Shown here in pieces: positions 26,201 through 33,974 of a stretch of 50,667 nt of DNA. A program made the position numbers and the translations under genes. Origin of the DNA: an uncultured Pedobacter sp. (lineage in GTDB: Bacteria; Bacteroidota; Bacteroidia; Sphingobacteriales; Sphingobacteriaceae); the NCBI RefSeq assembly GCF_946480185.1, contig NZ_CAMLIG010000030.1, positions 1-50,667 on the forward strand. Direction: 5' to 3'. Positions within the stretch are counted from its first letter, which is position 1. Each line of letters opens with the position of its first letter. Below the pieces are notes generated by a model, which saw only the letters and a list, made by a program, of their open reading frames with translations, searched no databases and was not told where the DNA came from.

Positions 26201-26345
26201 TTATGGTAATGCGTGGAAAAAGCACTTCCGGGAATAAATTGGTCTGCATTCTTGTGTAAGCAAAAATGCCCGCCACAAGCAATAAAACCCCTATAAAAAC
26301 AATTGGCTTTGCAAATACCTGAAAATAGTTGTTACGTCTGTCCAT
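23223..26345 (-). CDS. RND efflux permease
   Basis: A 1040-residue inner-membrane proton-driven pump of the AcrB/CusA superfamily, starting MDRRNNYFQV 7 bp after the adaptor's stop. It has two repeats, each with a first helix, a large periplasmic loop and five further helices. The helix-4 proton-relay motif reads SVGLIIDDAIVIIEQ, with the double Asp seen in hydrophobe/drug-type RND pumps and not the pattern of CusA/CzcA metal pumps. The tripartite set with adaptor and TolC-like protein is complete. The substrate cannot be read; metals are possible from the copper-rich context but not supported by the motif. Confidence 0.92.
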   Translation of the reverse strand: MDRRNNYFQVFAKPIVFIGVLLLVAGIFAYTRMQTNLFPEVLFPRITIIADAGQLPVDRMMITVTKPLESAAKKVRGVTVVKSNTSRGNCTIDIFFQWGLDTYAQKTQIESRINEIKNFLPQGLNISVEAMNQSLFPVYGFTLESKDHSQSPVAMKDAANLIIRPVFSQVDGISNVIIRGGKTKEYVVIPDAVKMSSLGLTPNSLITVFNNTNYVLSNGNVANYDRLYLTLTDTRVNDIDELKNITVKNDGNRLIKVGDIAKVEIQEQQEFIKINANGQSAVQIDLVKQPGVNLIDFAKSAEAKAEEVRKLLPKGYELKTYYDQSAFVGDSIHSVIKTIYEGLFLAIIVMILFLRSWRASLAVMLTIPVTLGFTILALYLAGITINIMSLGAIAASVGLIIDDAIVIIEQIYRGHEEHPEMNRFKIVQGAIKDLFPAMIGSSLATIVIHFPFRLMSGLAGSFFRELSDTMQITMVTSFLVTWLLLPVLHLIIGYKESLKPNHKENHKEVNKLNWLTWTFKKPALALLFVFAISLSAWYASGKLETGFLPALDEGSIVLDYYSPAGTSVDETDRLCQEMEKVILANKNVETYSRRTGVKMAFKTVPQNFGDYSIQLKKDREKSTEEVISDLRKSIEAKSILHISFGQRIADLLGDLTSTPEPIEIKIFGDDYNTLQKVAADAEGVLQHIKGIVDIDNGLLTAGPSIVFLPNPDKLQQYNISLTDFQTQLNAYTGGVPLGINANVVEPSPQQAALTGGIQIGSLQDGELMRRILMRFTDFKDNDLDKLKNSLIFLPDGSTRPLSFFCDVEVITGEIDRKREDLKSTIVLTARLDNLDLGTGIYEIQQQFKEKLALPQGYSIAYGGAYSQQQQSFKELLMILALATLLVFAVLMFLFKDWAVSFLVIFVSVMGICGCILALFFIGIPLNVSSYTGIIMIVGIIAENAIFTVNQFRFNFNATSDVDESVNYAIALRIRPKLMTAIGAILALMPLALGIGLGAQMQQPLAIAVIGGFIVGLPLLLFVFPSLLRWLYQFREIKRNR

Positions 26346-26352
26346 CTTCAAA

Positions 26353-27282
26353 TCAGTTTTCTTTAGTGATACTTACTAATGCCGTATCTGGCAGTCCATA
26401 ATTTCCTGATATAATTATCTTGTCTGTAGGATTGAATTTGGGCTTTAAAATTTCTATTTCACGGGCATTCTTATTCCCTGTTGTTACAGGCACTCTTACT
26501 GCGGTGGTATCGTTAATAAGTTTCATAACCCAAAAATCTTTCATCATTTCATCACTTAAAACACAGCTTCGAGGTAAAATTTGCTGCTTGCCTTTGGTGC
26601 CTTTGCTTATTTCTACTTTGGCAATTAGATTTTCTGGCAATACCATGGATTGGTTAAGTTTAGCCAGTAGCGTTTGGGTTTGCGAGGTCACATTCATAGA
26701 CGTTAAAGGCGTGGTAATAACTGCCTGATGTCTGCTGCCATCCGGCAGGGTAATAAAACAATTTTTACCAGGTTTTACAATTCCTGAATATTCGTAGGGT
26801 ACATTTATCTGGAAAGCTAAATCATTACTCTTTGCAATGGTGCAAAGCGGAGTACCTTCCGTAACATATTCGCCTGCCTGCTGTTTATCGAAAGTGCTGA
26901 TTACGCCAGAAGAGGCAGCTCTAACTTTGATGATTCCAAAGTCTTTTAAAGTAGAATCTATTCGTGAGGCACCAGCTCCTAAGGCTCGGTGCTCTTTAGT
27001 TTCCAACTCGTACAACACTTCTCCCTGCCTTACCTGTGCTCCTAAATGGGTGTTTACCCTAGTAATAAACGCAGGAATTGGAGCCGTCATCATGGTTCTT
27101 TGGAGGTAGATGGAAGTTGCAGAAAGTTCGAGGTTATCGCTTACCGTACCCGAATCAATTTTTACAACCTCAACCGGGATTTTAGGTTGTGCCATTTCTT
27201 CGGCGGTGTTATCCTGTGCGCTTTGGCAGGCAACGCACAAACACAATGCGTAAAAAGCAAAAAGTATGTTTAATTTTCTCAT
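26353..27282 (-). CDS. RND periplasmic adaptor (membrane fusion) lipoprotein
   Basis: A 309-residue lipoprotein with a lipobox at LCLCVACQS. It has a barrel-sandwich half-motif (GAQVRQGEVLYELETKEH) and its matching half (IRVRA-type strand, then GEYVTEGTPLCTI), with only a short linker in place of the long hairpin of MexA-type proteins, followed by beta-barrel and membrane-proximal domains. It bridges the permease and the TolC-like channel. It lies directly before the permease gene and 59 bp after the TolC gene. Confidence 0.9.
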   Translation of the reverse strand: MRKLNILFAFYALCLCVACQSAQDNTAEEMAQPKIPVEVVKIDSGTVSDNLELSATSIYLQRTMMTAPIPAFITRVNTHLGAQVRQGEVLYELETKEHRALGAGASRIDSTLKDFGIIKVRAASSGVISTFDKQQAGEYVTEGTPLCTIAKSNDLAFQINVPYEYSGIVKPGKNCFITLPDGSRHQAVITTPLTSMNVTSQTQTLLAKLNQSMVLPENLIAKVEISKGTKGKQQILPRSCVLSDEMMKDFWVMKLINDTTAVRVPVTTGNKNAREIEILKPKFNPTDKIIISGNYGLPDTALVSITKEN

Positions 27283-27341
27283 GTTATATTTCTTATAGCC
27301 CTATCAGGATAACTCCTGTGATTATTTTATTGATATATTGA

Positions 27342-28631
27342 TTACCAGTTCCAGTAATTGTAGGCGTTAATTAATAATTGTTTATTGGTTTGCAGTAATA
27401 CTCTATCGCGTTCTGTTGCCGATTGATTTTTTAATACATTCACAAAATCAATAATGGATAACTGCCCCGTGATGATCTGCTTTTTGTAAGCACTGATTAA
27501 GTCTTCATAAGATTTCAACTGTCGTTCTATATGCATTTCCCTACCTTTATAAGATTCCAATTCAGCTAAAAATTTAGCTTTTCTTAGCTCGTTCTGGGTT
27601 TGGAAGTTTTCTTTATAGAAGCTGACCGAATTTAATAATGCTTGGGTTTTGTTACTGTTCAGCTCTTTTTGCCGACCATCAAAAATGTTCCAGCTTAAAG
27701 TTAACCCTGCGCCAAATCCAAAACGCTGAGGAATTGTAGGTACATAAACTGCATTTAAGCCTGTATTGGCGAAAAAACTGAGTTGGGGTTTGTATTTGGT
27801 TTCAAATGCCTTTTGGCTGGCCATTAAACCAAGACTGTCTAAACGGTATTTATCTAAAAATCCGTTAAATTGTTGTCCACTTTTTAAAGAAATAGATACC
27901 GGGTCTAAACTCACTATCGTGGTATCTTTTATACCCGAAAGAATATTTAGATCAAGCAGATCTCTTTTGTAATTAGCCTGATAAGTGGTCAAGAGAGCTT
28001 CATTGTTTTCAAATTCGATATTAAGTAGCGTAAGGTCAGAGCTTTTCAAGAGGCTACTCTCCACTAGTTTCTTTACAATATCAGTTTGCTGGTTTAAAAG
28101 GTATAATATGCTTTTAGCGTAATCAATCTGTCGCTTGTCTTGTAAACATAGTAGATATTGGTCGGTTACGGCTTTCTCTAAATCATGTGCGTTTAGTTTA
28201 ACGGCATTATCATTAATATTTGCTCTTGCATAAGCTTCATCTGCAAGGGTTTCTACAACTTTACCGTTAAATAAAGGCTGTGTAATGGTAAGCAAACCCT
28301 GATAAGTCCCTCCGTTTGTTGCTGAAAGATCATAGCCATAATAATCAGTAACGTTTTTTGGATTCAGCTGTAAACTGTTTTTATTACCATCGGTACTGTA
28401 AACAGGAGCAAATAAAAAGCTGGCGTTAAGGTTTAATTGGGGTTTGCTAAACATCGCTTTTAAGCGTTCTGCTTCTGCTTTATTGGCAATGCTCTTGTTT
28501 TTATTATCGTTAATAAGCGGACTTTTTTCTTTTGCAGTTTGGATATAATCGGACAGGGAGTGCTGGGCAAATGCGGTATAACACATTCCTATACTAAGCA
28601 ATCCTGATAAGGCTAACCTGATACGTATCAT
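27342..28631 (-). CDS. TolC-family outer-membrane efflux protein
   Basis: A 429-residue protein with a signal peptide (to about AFAQ), long amphipathic helices, and the two TolC-type repeats. The first follows PLFNGKVVETLADEAYARAN and the second LSWNIFDGRQKELNSNKTQA. It forms the outer-membrane channel of the tripartite pump. Only 3 bp separate it from the YncE-like gene upstream, so they share a transcript. Confidence 0.9.
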   Translation of the reverse strand: MIRIRLALSGLLSIGMCYTAFAQHSLSDYIQTAKEKSPLINDNKNKSIANKAEAERLKAMFSKPQLNLNASFLFAPVYSTDGNKNSLQLNPKNVTDYYGYDLSATNGGTYQGLLTITQPLFNGKVVETLADEAYARANINDNAVKLNAHDLEKAVTDQYLLCLQDKRQIDYAKSILYLLNQQTDIVKKLVESSLLKSSDLTLLNIEFENNEALLTTYQANYKRDLLDLNILSGIKDTTIVSLDPVSISLKSGQQFNGFLDKYRLDSLGLMASQKAFETKYKPQLSFFANTGLNAVYVPTIPQRFGFGAGLTLSWNIFDGRQKELNSNKTQALLNSVSFYKENFQTQNELRKAKFLAELESYKGREMHIERQLKSYEDLISAYKKQIITGQLSIIDFVNVLKNQSATERDRVLLQTNKQLLINAYNYWNW

Positions 28632-28634
28632 CTT

Positions 28635-29690
28635 TTAATTTAGGGGCTTATAAATACTAATTCCGGCAGATTGATTTTCGGTTTTTGGAGTGGCCAGTAT
28701 CAAACGGTCTAAACTCTTGGAATATAAGGAAGTACCTGCCCCTTTTACGGTAGGGATGGTTTTAATTAAGCTATAGCTATCAGGATTATCCTGTTTAATT
28801 ACTTCTATAGTGCCTTCTCCGCAGGATATATAAATGAGCTTTCGGGTTGCATCGTAATAAATGCCATCCGCACCTTCGCTAATATTTAAATTAAAAACAG
28901 ATTTACCTGTAACGGTGGAAAAAACAATGAATTTGCCTGGCTCGCAACCAATAAAAAGACGATGATATTCTTTGTCTAAAGCCATAGGTACGTTTTCTTT
29001 AGCTTCTTTAACAGGCCATGTAGCGATAACTTTTCCGGCTGTTTTATCTACCACATCTATCACGTTTTTATCTTTTATGTTCACATAAATCAGGTCGCCG
29101 TCTATTTCAAACTGTTTGAGGTAGCCTGATAAAGGAATTTCGCCAACAATCTTATCCTGCTGTAAATCAATAATACCCAATGCACCAAAAGATTTGCCCA
29201 CACCTACATAAAGTTTGTGCGCAGTACTATCGTACCTAAGGTTGTTACAAGCCTCTTTAAACTGAAATTCTTTTATTTTTTTATAGGTGTTTCCATCTAT
29301 TTCGGTAACTTTTCCGTCAAGACCTGTGGCCACATAAATACGGTTTTTTGCTACATCGTAAAAAGACCATTTAGGTTCCTGCAAATCAGGGATACTCAGT
29401 ATAGGTTGGTTGGTATCCAAATTAATTACTTCCAAGCTATGGTTATCCTCAGCACATAAAAATAAACGTTTGCCTTTTAGGTCTAAAGACATCAAATCAA
29501 ATCCACCTGTTACTTTGGGTAACGGAATTCTGGTAGTTAGGGTTAAGGCCGTATCTGGCGTTACTTTTAGTTGAGTGCTGTCTTTAGCATTTTGCTGTGC
29601 TTTTTGGTTACCATTGTTACAGGCAACAAACGCAATGGCAACAAACGCAAATAAAACAATGGTTAGTCTATCATAAAAAGTTTTCATCAT
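28635..29690 (-). CDS. YncE-like beta-propeller lipoprotein
   Basis: A 351-residue lipoprotein (lipobox VAFVAC) made of repeated beta blades such as GKRLFLCAEDNHSLEVINLD and NRIYVATGLDGKVTEID, the pattern of YncE/cytochrome-cd1-like seven-bladed propellers. Family members are periplasmic or surface proteins without a fixed enzymatic role. It sits between the two-component system and the efflux genes, 3 bp before tolC, so it may help sense or bind the pump's substrate (inference). Confidence 0.85.
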   Translation of the reverse strand: MMKTFYDRLTIVLFAFVAIAFVACNNGNQKAQQNAKDSTQLKVTPDTALTLTTRIPLPKVTGGFDLMSLDLKGKRLFLCAEDNHSLEVINLDTNQPILSIPDLQEPKWSFYDVAKNRIYVATGLDGKVTEIDGNTYKKIKEFQFKEACNNLRYDSTAHKLYVGVGKSFGALGIIDLQQDKIVGEIPLSGYLKQFEIDGDLIYVNIKDKNVIDVVDKTAGKVIATWPVKEAKENVPMALDKEYHRLFIGCEPGKFIVFSTVTGKSVFNLNISEGADGIYYDATRKLIYISCGEGTIEVIKQDNPDSYSLIKTIPTVKGAGTSLYSKSLDRLILATPKTENQSAGISIYKPLN

Positions 29691-29741
29691 CTGGTTTTAA
29701 GGTTTATCTGCGATGAATGTAAAACCAGATTTAGAATCAAT

Positions 29742-31010
29742 TTAGAATTTAATAGAAAAGTGATGACGATTATTTTTATATTGATAATCAATCTGCCAAC
29801 AATGCAAAACCGCTATTTGCTTTACAATGGCTAAGCCCAGACCCGTTCCTTGGCTTTTGCCAGAAAATTTCGAAAAACGTTTAAACAATTTATCTTTGTT
29901 TAAGGCAGTGTTGTCCGAGGTGTTGAGAACAGATAATCCACTACTGTTTAACACAATATTTATAATTCCATTTTCTTTATTATGACTGATTGCATTTAAC
30001 AACAAATTATTGATCAGAATCTCAGTAAGTCCTTTATTTGAAATAATATATAATTTGGTAGTATGCTTATCAAAGATGATATTGATGTTTTTGGCTAAAG
30101 CCTGTTCTTTAAAATAAGGGATTACTTGCTGAATTATCGGTAAAATATCAAAACGTTCCGTATCGCTAAACTGTTTGTTTTCAATTTTGCTTAACAACAG
30201 TAGGTTTTTGTTGATTCGTGATAAGCGACCTGAAACTTGATATAAAGACTGGATGACTTCGCTCTGTTCTGTAGTTAAAGCGGTATTTTGTAATAAAAGA
30301 TCTAATTTGTTTCTAAAAATGGCAAGTGGATTTTGCAATTCATGCGAAGCATTTTCTGTGAACTCTTTTTGTATCTGAAAAGCTTTTACATTATCATTGA
30401 TCAGTTTACTTACGGCAGAATTCAGTTTTTCAAACTCGATGATATTGACTTTATCAAAAACAGGGGCTTGTAGGTGTTGTAAATTAAATTGCTCTATTTT
30501 TTGCAAGGTATCATAAAACGGATGCCATAATTTACTGGAGATTAACCGAGTAATGTAAAAATTGGCTAAAAGCAAAAGCAATAATGTACCCAAATATAAC
30601 CAAGTTAGGGTGAGCATTAAATCCTGCGATTCTATCAAGTTAAGCCTAATCATCAATACAAATGGCTTACTTTGTATTTGAATGTTTTTGTATAACACAT
30701 GGTAAGGCTCCCATTCTGGCACCATTTCATCATAAAATATTTGCAGTATAATTTGGTCTTTTGGAGCAGTTACCGTATCCTCTAAAATCCGGGTATCCCT
30801 ATTAAATTTATTCCACATCGGAATCTCCTCAACTTTTAAATCAGGTAGATTTTTTTCAAAGAATTCATCTCTGCGTAACAGTACGGCTTCATTTACATCG
30901 TCTAAGTAGAGCTTTTCTATTAAAAAATAAAAGAATGGTCCACTTAATATCAAAACCCCCGAAGACAAAATCAGGTAATAAAGAAGCGTTTTGTTTAAAA
31001 GCTTTTTCAT
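29742..31010 (-). CDS. Sensor histidine kinase
   Basis: A 422-residue membrane sensor: helix 1 (about 10-32), a periplasmic domain (about 33-130), helix 2 (about 133-155) and a cytoplasmic kinase. The H box is ENASHELQNPLAIF, with Gln-Asn where most have Arg-Thr. The N box ILINNLLLNAISHNKENG and the G box KSQGTGLGLAIVKQ are intact. Its start overlaps the response-regulator stop by 4 bp (ATGA), so the two are translationally coupled. The signal is unknown; the efflux genes just downstream are the probable targets. Confidence 0.93.
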   Translation of the reverse strand: MKKLLNKTLLYYLILSSGVLILSGPFFYFLIEKLYLDDVNEAVLLRRDEFFEKNLPDLKVEEIPMWNKFNRDTRILEDTVTAPKDQIILQIFYDEMVPEWEPYHVLYKNIQIQSKPFVLMIRLNLIESQDLMLTLTWLYLGTLLLLLLANFYITRLISSKLWHPFYDTLQKIEQFNLQHLQAPVFDKVNIIEFEKLNSAVSKLINDNVKAFQIQKEFTENASHELQNPLAIFRNKLDLLLQNTALTTEQSEVIQSLYQVSGRLSRINKNLLLLSKIENKQFSDTERFDILPIIQQVIPYFKEQALAKNINIIFDKHTTKLYIISNKGLTEILINNLLLNAISHNKENGIINIVLNSSGLSVLNTSDNTALNKDKLFKRFSKFSGKSQGTGLGLAIVKQIAVLHCWQIDYQYKNNRHHFSIKF

Positions 31011-31681
31011 ACCTGAAACTTATATCCGACTCCGTAAACTGTTTTAACATAGTTGTTGCAACCTGCCTCAGTTAACTTCTTCTTAAGATTTTTAGCATGG
31101 GCATATACAAAATCAATATTATCCATCATATCGGCCATATCGCCAGAAAGATGCTCGGCAATAGCGTTTTTAGAAACGACCATATTCTTGCTCCCCACTA
31201 AAAAAAGTAAAAAATCAAATTCTTTACGTGTTAGCAATACTTCTTTACCTTTTACCTTAGCTACTTTAAATTGAAGATTAATTTCTAGCTCATTATAACA
31301 CATTATATTCTTGTTGTCGAATTTTTTTCGACGAACTACTGAGTAGATGCGGGCATTCAGTTCTGACAGGTGGAACGGCTTGGCGAGATAGTCATCAGCC
31401 CCAATATTTAAACCTGTAATTTTATCTTCTAAGGAGCCATTGGCAGATATAATGATGACCCCATCCTGTTTATTCAATGCTCTGATTTTTTCTAGAACTT
31501 TCAACCCGTTACCATCTGGCAACATTAAATCTAAAAGAATACAGTCATAATCGTAGGTTACAATTTTATCAATAGCAACCTTCAAAGTATGGGCAAATTC
31601 ACAGACGTATTTTTCAGCTTGCATATAACTGGCAATACTTTCTCTGATTTCTTCTTCGTCTTCTATAATGAGAATTTTCAT
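31007..31681 (-). CDS. OmpR/PhoB-family response regulator
   Basis: A 224-residue regulator. The receiver domain (1-115) has the acidic pair at IEDEEE, the phosphorylated Asp in DCILLDLMLPDG, and Lys in YLAKPFHLSEL. The C-terminal winged helix (about 128-222) has LLTRKEFDFLLFL and ends KTVYGVGYKF. It is the first gene of the regulator-kinase-YncE-efflux series and most likely activates that set. Confidence 0.94.
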   Translation of the reverse strand: MKILIIEDEEEIRESIASYMQAEKYVCEFAHTLKVAIDKIVTYDYDCILLDLMLPDGNGLKVLEKIRALNKQDGVIIISANGSLEDKITGLNIGADDYLAKPFHLSELNARIYSVVRRKKFDNKNIMCYNELEINLQFKVAKVKGKEVLLTRKEFDFLLFLVGSKNMVVSKNAIAEHLSGDMADMMDNIDFVYAHAKNLKKKLTEAGCNNYVKTVYGVGYKFQV

Positions 31682-31865
31682 AACGCCTACGTAATATTTT
31701 GAGCTAAAATAGCTGAATTATTATAATTAATAAGCCTTCAACTGCATTCGCGATTGCTGTTAAATTTCATAACCACCCTCAAAACCATATACTTCCCGAA
31801 TTCGCCTCCAACTAAAGATTTAACTCGTATTTCTTTAAGAAATTCATATTATTAAATATTAATCA

Positions 31866-31873
31866 TATCTTTG
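31866..31873 (+). promoter_or_regulatory. Promoter -7 box of the fluoride operon
   Basis: TATCTTTG matches the Bacteroidota -7 consensus TAnnTTTG and lies 6 bp before the first base of the riboswitch, so the transcript would start at the aptamer. No clear -33 TTG box is seen at the usual distance. The rest of 31682-31865 holds no gene. Confidence 0.6.
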
Positions 31874-31879
31874 TGAAAA

Positions 31880-31940
31880 GGAAATGGCGTCTTCCTTCAC
31901 AAGAACCGCTCAAGCAGTCGCTTAGCTAATGGCACCTACA
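31880..31940 (+). promoter_or_regulatory. Fluoride (crcB-motif) riboswitch aptamer
   Basis: The sequence fits the crcB RNA motif: a first stem GGAA/UUCC closing a loop AUGGCGUC, the conserved AACCGCU, a second hairpin (AAGC AGUC GCUU), and the conserved AGCUAAUGGCACCUAC end. In known fluoride aptamers the loop GGNNU pairs with the 3' part to form the pseudoknot that holds Mg and fluoride. Here GGCGU would pair with GCACC with one C-A mismatch. Downstream lie genes of the classic fluoride regulon, which strongly supports the call. Confidence 0.9.
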
Positions 31941-31979
31941 AAAATTTACAATTCATTGTATTTTAATTTTTGTTGGTGC
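31932..31979 (+). promoter_or_regulatory. Riboswitch expression platform: long alternative hairpin
   Basis: GCACCTACAAAAATT (31932-31946) pairs with AATTTTTGTTGGTGC (31965-31979) with one mismatch, and the intervening bases form an inner ACAAT/ATTGT stem. The left arm contains the aptamer's pseudoknot strand, so the hairpin and the fluoride-bound fold exclude each other. Without fluoride the hairpin should form and reduce expression. It lacks a strong U tract, so the exact mechanism (termination or other) is open. Confidence 0.75.
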
Positions 31980-32094
31980 TTATGTTTAAAATTAACTACT
32001 TCTTTCAAGGAAATCAACCTGTCGATAAACGTCGAGCAATTTACTGTGTTTATTTCTTAGCCCTTTTGTCTTTTATTAATCTAAACCTGTGGAA

Positions 32095-32259
32095 ATGAGA
32101 ATAGCATTCATATCAGATATACATGGCAATTTACCAGTTTTAGAAACTGTTTTGAGCGATATCGAATTACAAGAAATTAATACTGTTTTTTGTTTAGAAG
32201 ACTTGGTTGATTCTGCGCCTTGGCCAGATGGATTTATAAAAACCTTATGGACAAATTAA
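32095..32259 (+). pseudogene. Truncated metallophosphoesterase, N-terminal fragment
   Basis: The 54-residue frame begins MRIAFISDIHGNLPVLETVL, the start of a calcineurin-like phosphoesterase with the DxH metal motif (SDIHGN). The second metal motif, normally GDLV, reads EDLVDSAPW, so the key Gly-Asp is changed. The frame stops at residue 54 where the family has 200 or more. It is probably a remnant carried with the riboswitch leader. It overlaps the start of the next gene by 13 bp, so its translation may still feed ribosomes into that gene. Confidence 0.75.
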
Positions 32260-32678
32260 CTGAAGGCCAAAAGAGAGCCATAAAATCAATCATTATGCTT
32301 ACGGAAGAGAAATTGCATGAAATGGAAAGTTTGATTTTTTTCATTGAACATACCAAGTCTACTGACGGGATCCAAAAGGAGGTTGTTAATGATTTAACCT
32401 TGGCGGAAAAGGATATGTTTATTAAGAAAATAGCCGAAATGAAAAAGGTACTAAAAGCTTTTTCTGAACATTACCAATTGCAAAATGCTAAAGAGCGGAT
32501 AAGTCTTAAAAATATTTTATCGGTTAAAGCTGCCTTTATTTGGGAAGATATTTCTGGCTCTACCTTTAATCGTTTAAAAAGTTACGGCGATATTGAAGAA
32601 TGGCAAAGACCTGATTACGAACAATTCATTAATCCATTAAACGACTTGATTAACGAGATAATGCATATAAAATCATAA
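32247..32678 (+). CDS. Unknown helical protein in the fluoride operon
   Basis: A 143-residue, mainly alpha-helical, charged protein starting MDKLTEGQKRAIKSI. No signal, membrane segment or family is recognised. The frame is open nine codons further back, but the ATG at 32247, overlapping the phosphoesterase remnant, fits better. It ends 3 bp before enolase and belongs to the riboswitch-controlled transcript, so its role may be linked to fluoride stress. It might also be a small regulator or a chaperone-like protein. Confidence 0.7.
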   Translation: MDKLTEGQKRAIKSIIMLTEEKLHEMESLIFFIEHTKSTDGIQKEVVNDLTLAEKDMFIKKIAEMKKVLKAFSEHYQLQNAKERISLKNILSVKAAFIWEDISGSTFNRLKSYGDIEEWQRPDYEQFINPLNDLINEIMHIKS

Positions 32679-32681
32679 ACT

Positions 32682-33959
32682 ATGAAAATCACTAAAATAA
32701 TTGCCCGAGAAATATTGGACTCTAGAGGAAATCCCACTGTAGAAGTAGAAATCGCACTTGCAGATGGAAATACAGCCCGAGGCATTTCGCCATCTGGTGC
32801 AAGCACCGGAGAAAAAGAAGCGGTGGAATTGAGAGATGGCGATAAAAAACGCTATGGCGGAAAAGGAGTAGAAAAGGCTGTAAAAGGTGTAAATGTTGAA
32901 ATAAAAAAAGCCCTTGAGAACAAGAATTTTGAAAATCAAAAAGAATTTGATCAGTTTTTAATTCAGTTAGACGGAACGGAAAATAAATCACGTTTAGGGG
33001 CAAATGCCATGCTGGCGGCTTCGATTGCTTTTGCGAGGGTAACGGCCTTGTCAAAAAACATCCCACTTTATAAGCAACTGATTAATCGAGAACAATATGT
33101 GATGCCAGTTCCCTGCATGAACGTAATTAATGGCGGTCGTCATGCCGATAACAATATCGATTTCCAGGAATTTATGATCGCACCTCACAACGCTCCGTCT
33201 TTTAAAGAAAGTATTAGAATGGGCGAAGAAGTTTTTCATACTTTAAAAGGTCTTCTCAACAAAAAAGGATATTACACTGGTGTTGGCGACGAAGGTGGTT
33301 TTGCACCTAATTTAAAATCTAACGAAGAAGCTGTAGAAGTAATTTTAGAAGCTATTAGTACAGCAGGCTACAAACCGGAGGAAGATATTTCCATTTGTTT
33401 AGACCCCGCCACGAGCGAAATGTGGCAAAATGGAAAATACCAGTTTTTCAAAAGTGATAAAAGAGAACTCAGCTCTGCCGAAATGATTGCACTTTGGGAA
33501 AGCTGGATGAGTAAATATCCAATCGTTTTATTGGAGGATGGTTTAGGCGAAAATGATTGGGAAGGTTGGAAAAAACTTACCCAAAACTTAGGCAGTAAAG
33601 TGGAATTGGTAGGTGACGATATTTTTTGCACCAATCCCAAAATCATCCAAGATGGAATTGACCAAAAAATTGGAAATAGCGTTTTGATTAAACTGAACCA
33701 AATTGGTACCGTTTGGGAAACTTTAGAAGCAGTAAACCTAGCTCAACAAAATGGCTACCATTGCTTCATCTCTCACAGAAGTGGCGAAACCGAAGACACC
33801 ACCATTGCAGATTTGGTAGTCGCCACCAATGCAGGGCATATTAAAACCGGTAGCGGTTGCCGTACAGAACGAATTGCTAAATTTAACCAGCTATTGCGTA
33901 TAGAAGAACAATTAGGGAGCAATGCCACATTTGCAGGGCTAAAGACTTTTAAATTTTAA
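32682..33959 (+). CDS. eno: Enolase (phosphopyruvate hydratase)
   Basis: A 425-residue full-length enolase, converting 2-phosphoglycerate to phosphoenolpyruvate in glycolysis. N-terminal ILDSRGNPTVEVE and SGASTG, the metal and active-site stretches ICLDPATSEMW, LLEDGLGENDW, VGDDIFCTNP and LIKLNQIGT, and the signature SHRSGETEDTTIADL are all present. Fluoride inhibits enolase, and extra enolase genes are known in fluoride-riboswitch regulons. This is therefore most likely an additional, resistance-linked copy and not the housekeeping gene. Confidence 0.96.
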   Translation: MKITKIIAREILDSRGNPTVEVEIALADGNTARGISPSGASTGEKEAVELRDGDKKRYGGKGVEKAVKGVNVEIKKALENKNFENQKEFDQFLIQLDGTENKSRLGANAMLAASIAFARVTALSKNIPLYKQLINREQYVMPVPCMNVINGGRHADNNIDFQEFMIAPHNAPSFKESIRMGEEVFHTLKGLLNKKGYYTGVGDEGGFAPNLKSNEEAVEVILEAISTAGYKPEEDISICLDPATSEMWQNGKYQFFKSDKRELSSAEMIALWESWMSKYPIVLLEDGLGENDWEGWKKLTQNLGSKVELVGDDIFCTNPKIIQDGIDQKIGNSVLIKLNQIGTVWETLEAVNLAQQNGYHCFISHRSGETEDTTIADLVVATNAGHIKTGSGCRTERIAKFNQLLRIEEQLGSNATFAGLKTFKF

Positions 33960-33974
33960 CGGTTTTTCTTTTCA

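Noticed and set aside
23223..26345. Naming the RND pump CusA
   Set aside because: The context is copper, but the proton-relay motif GLIIDDAIVIIE is not the CusA/CzcA type, so no metal-pump symbol is given.
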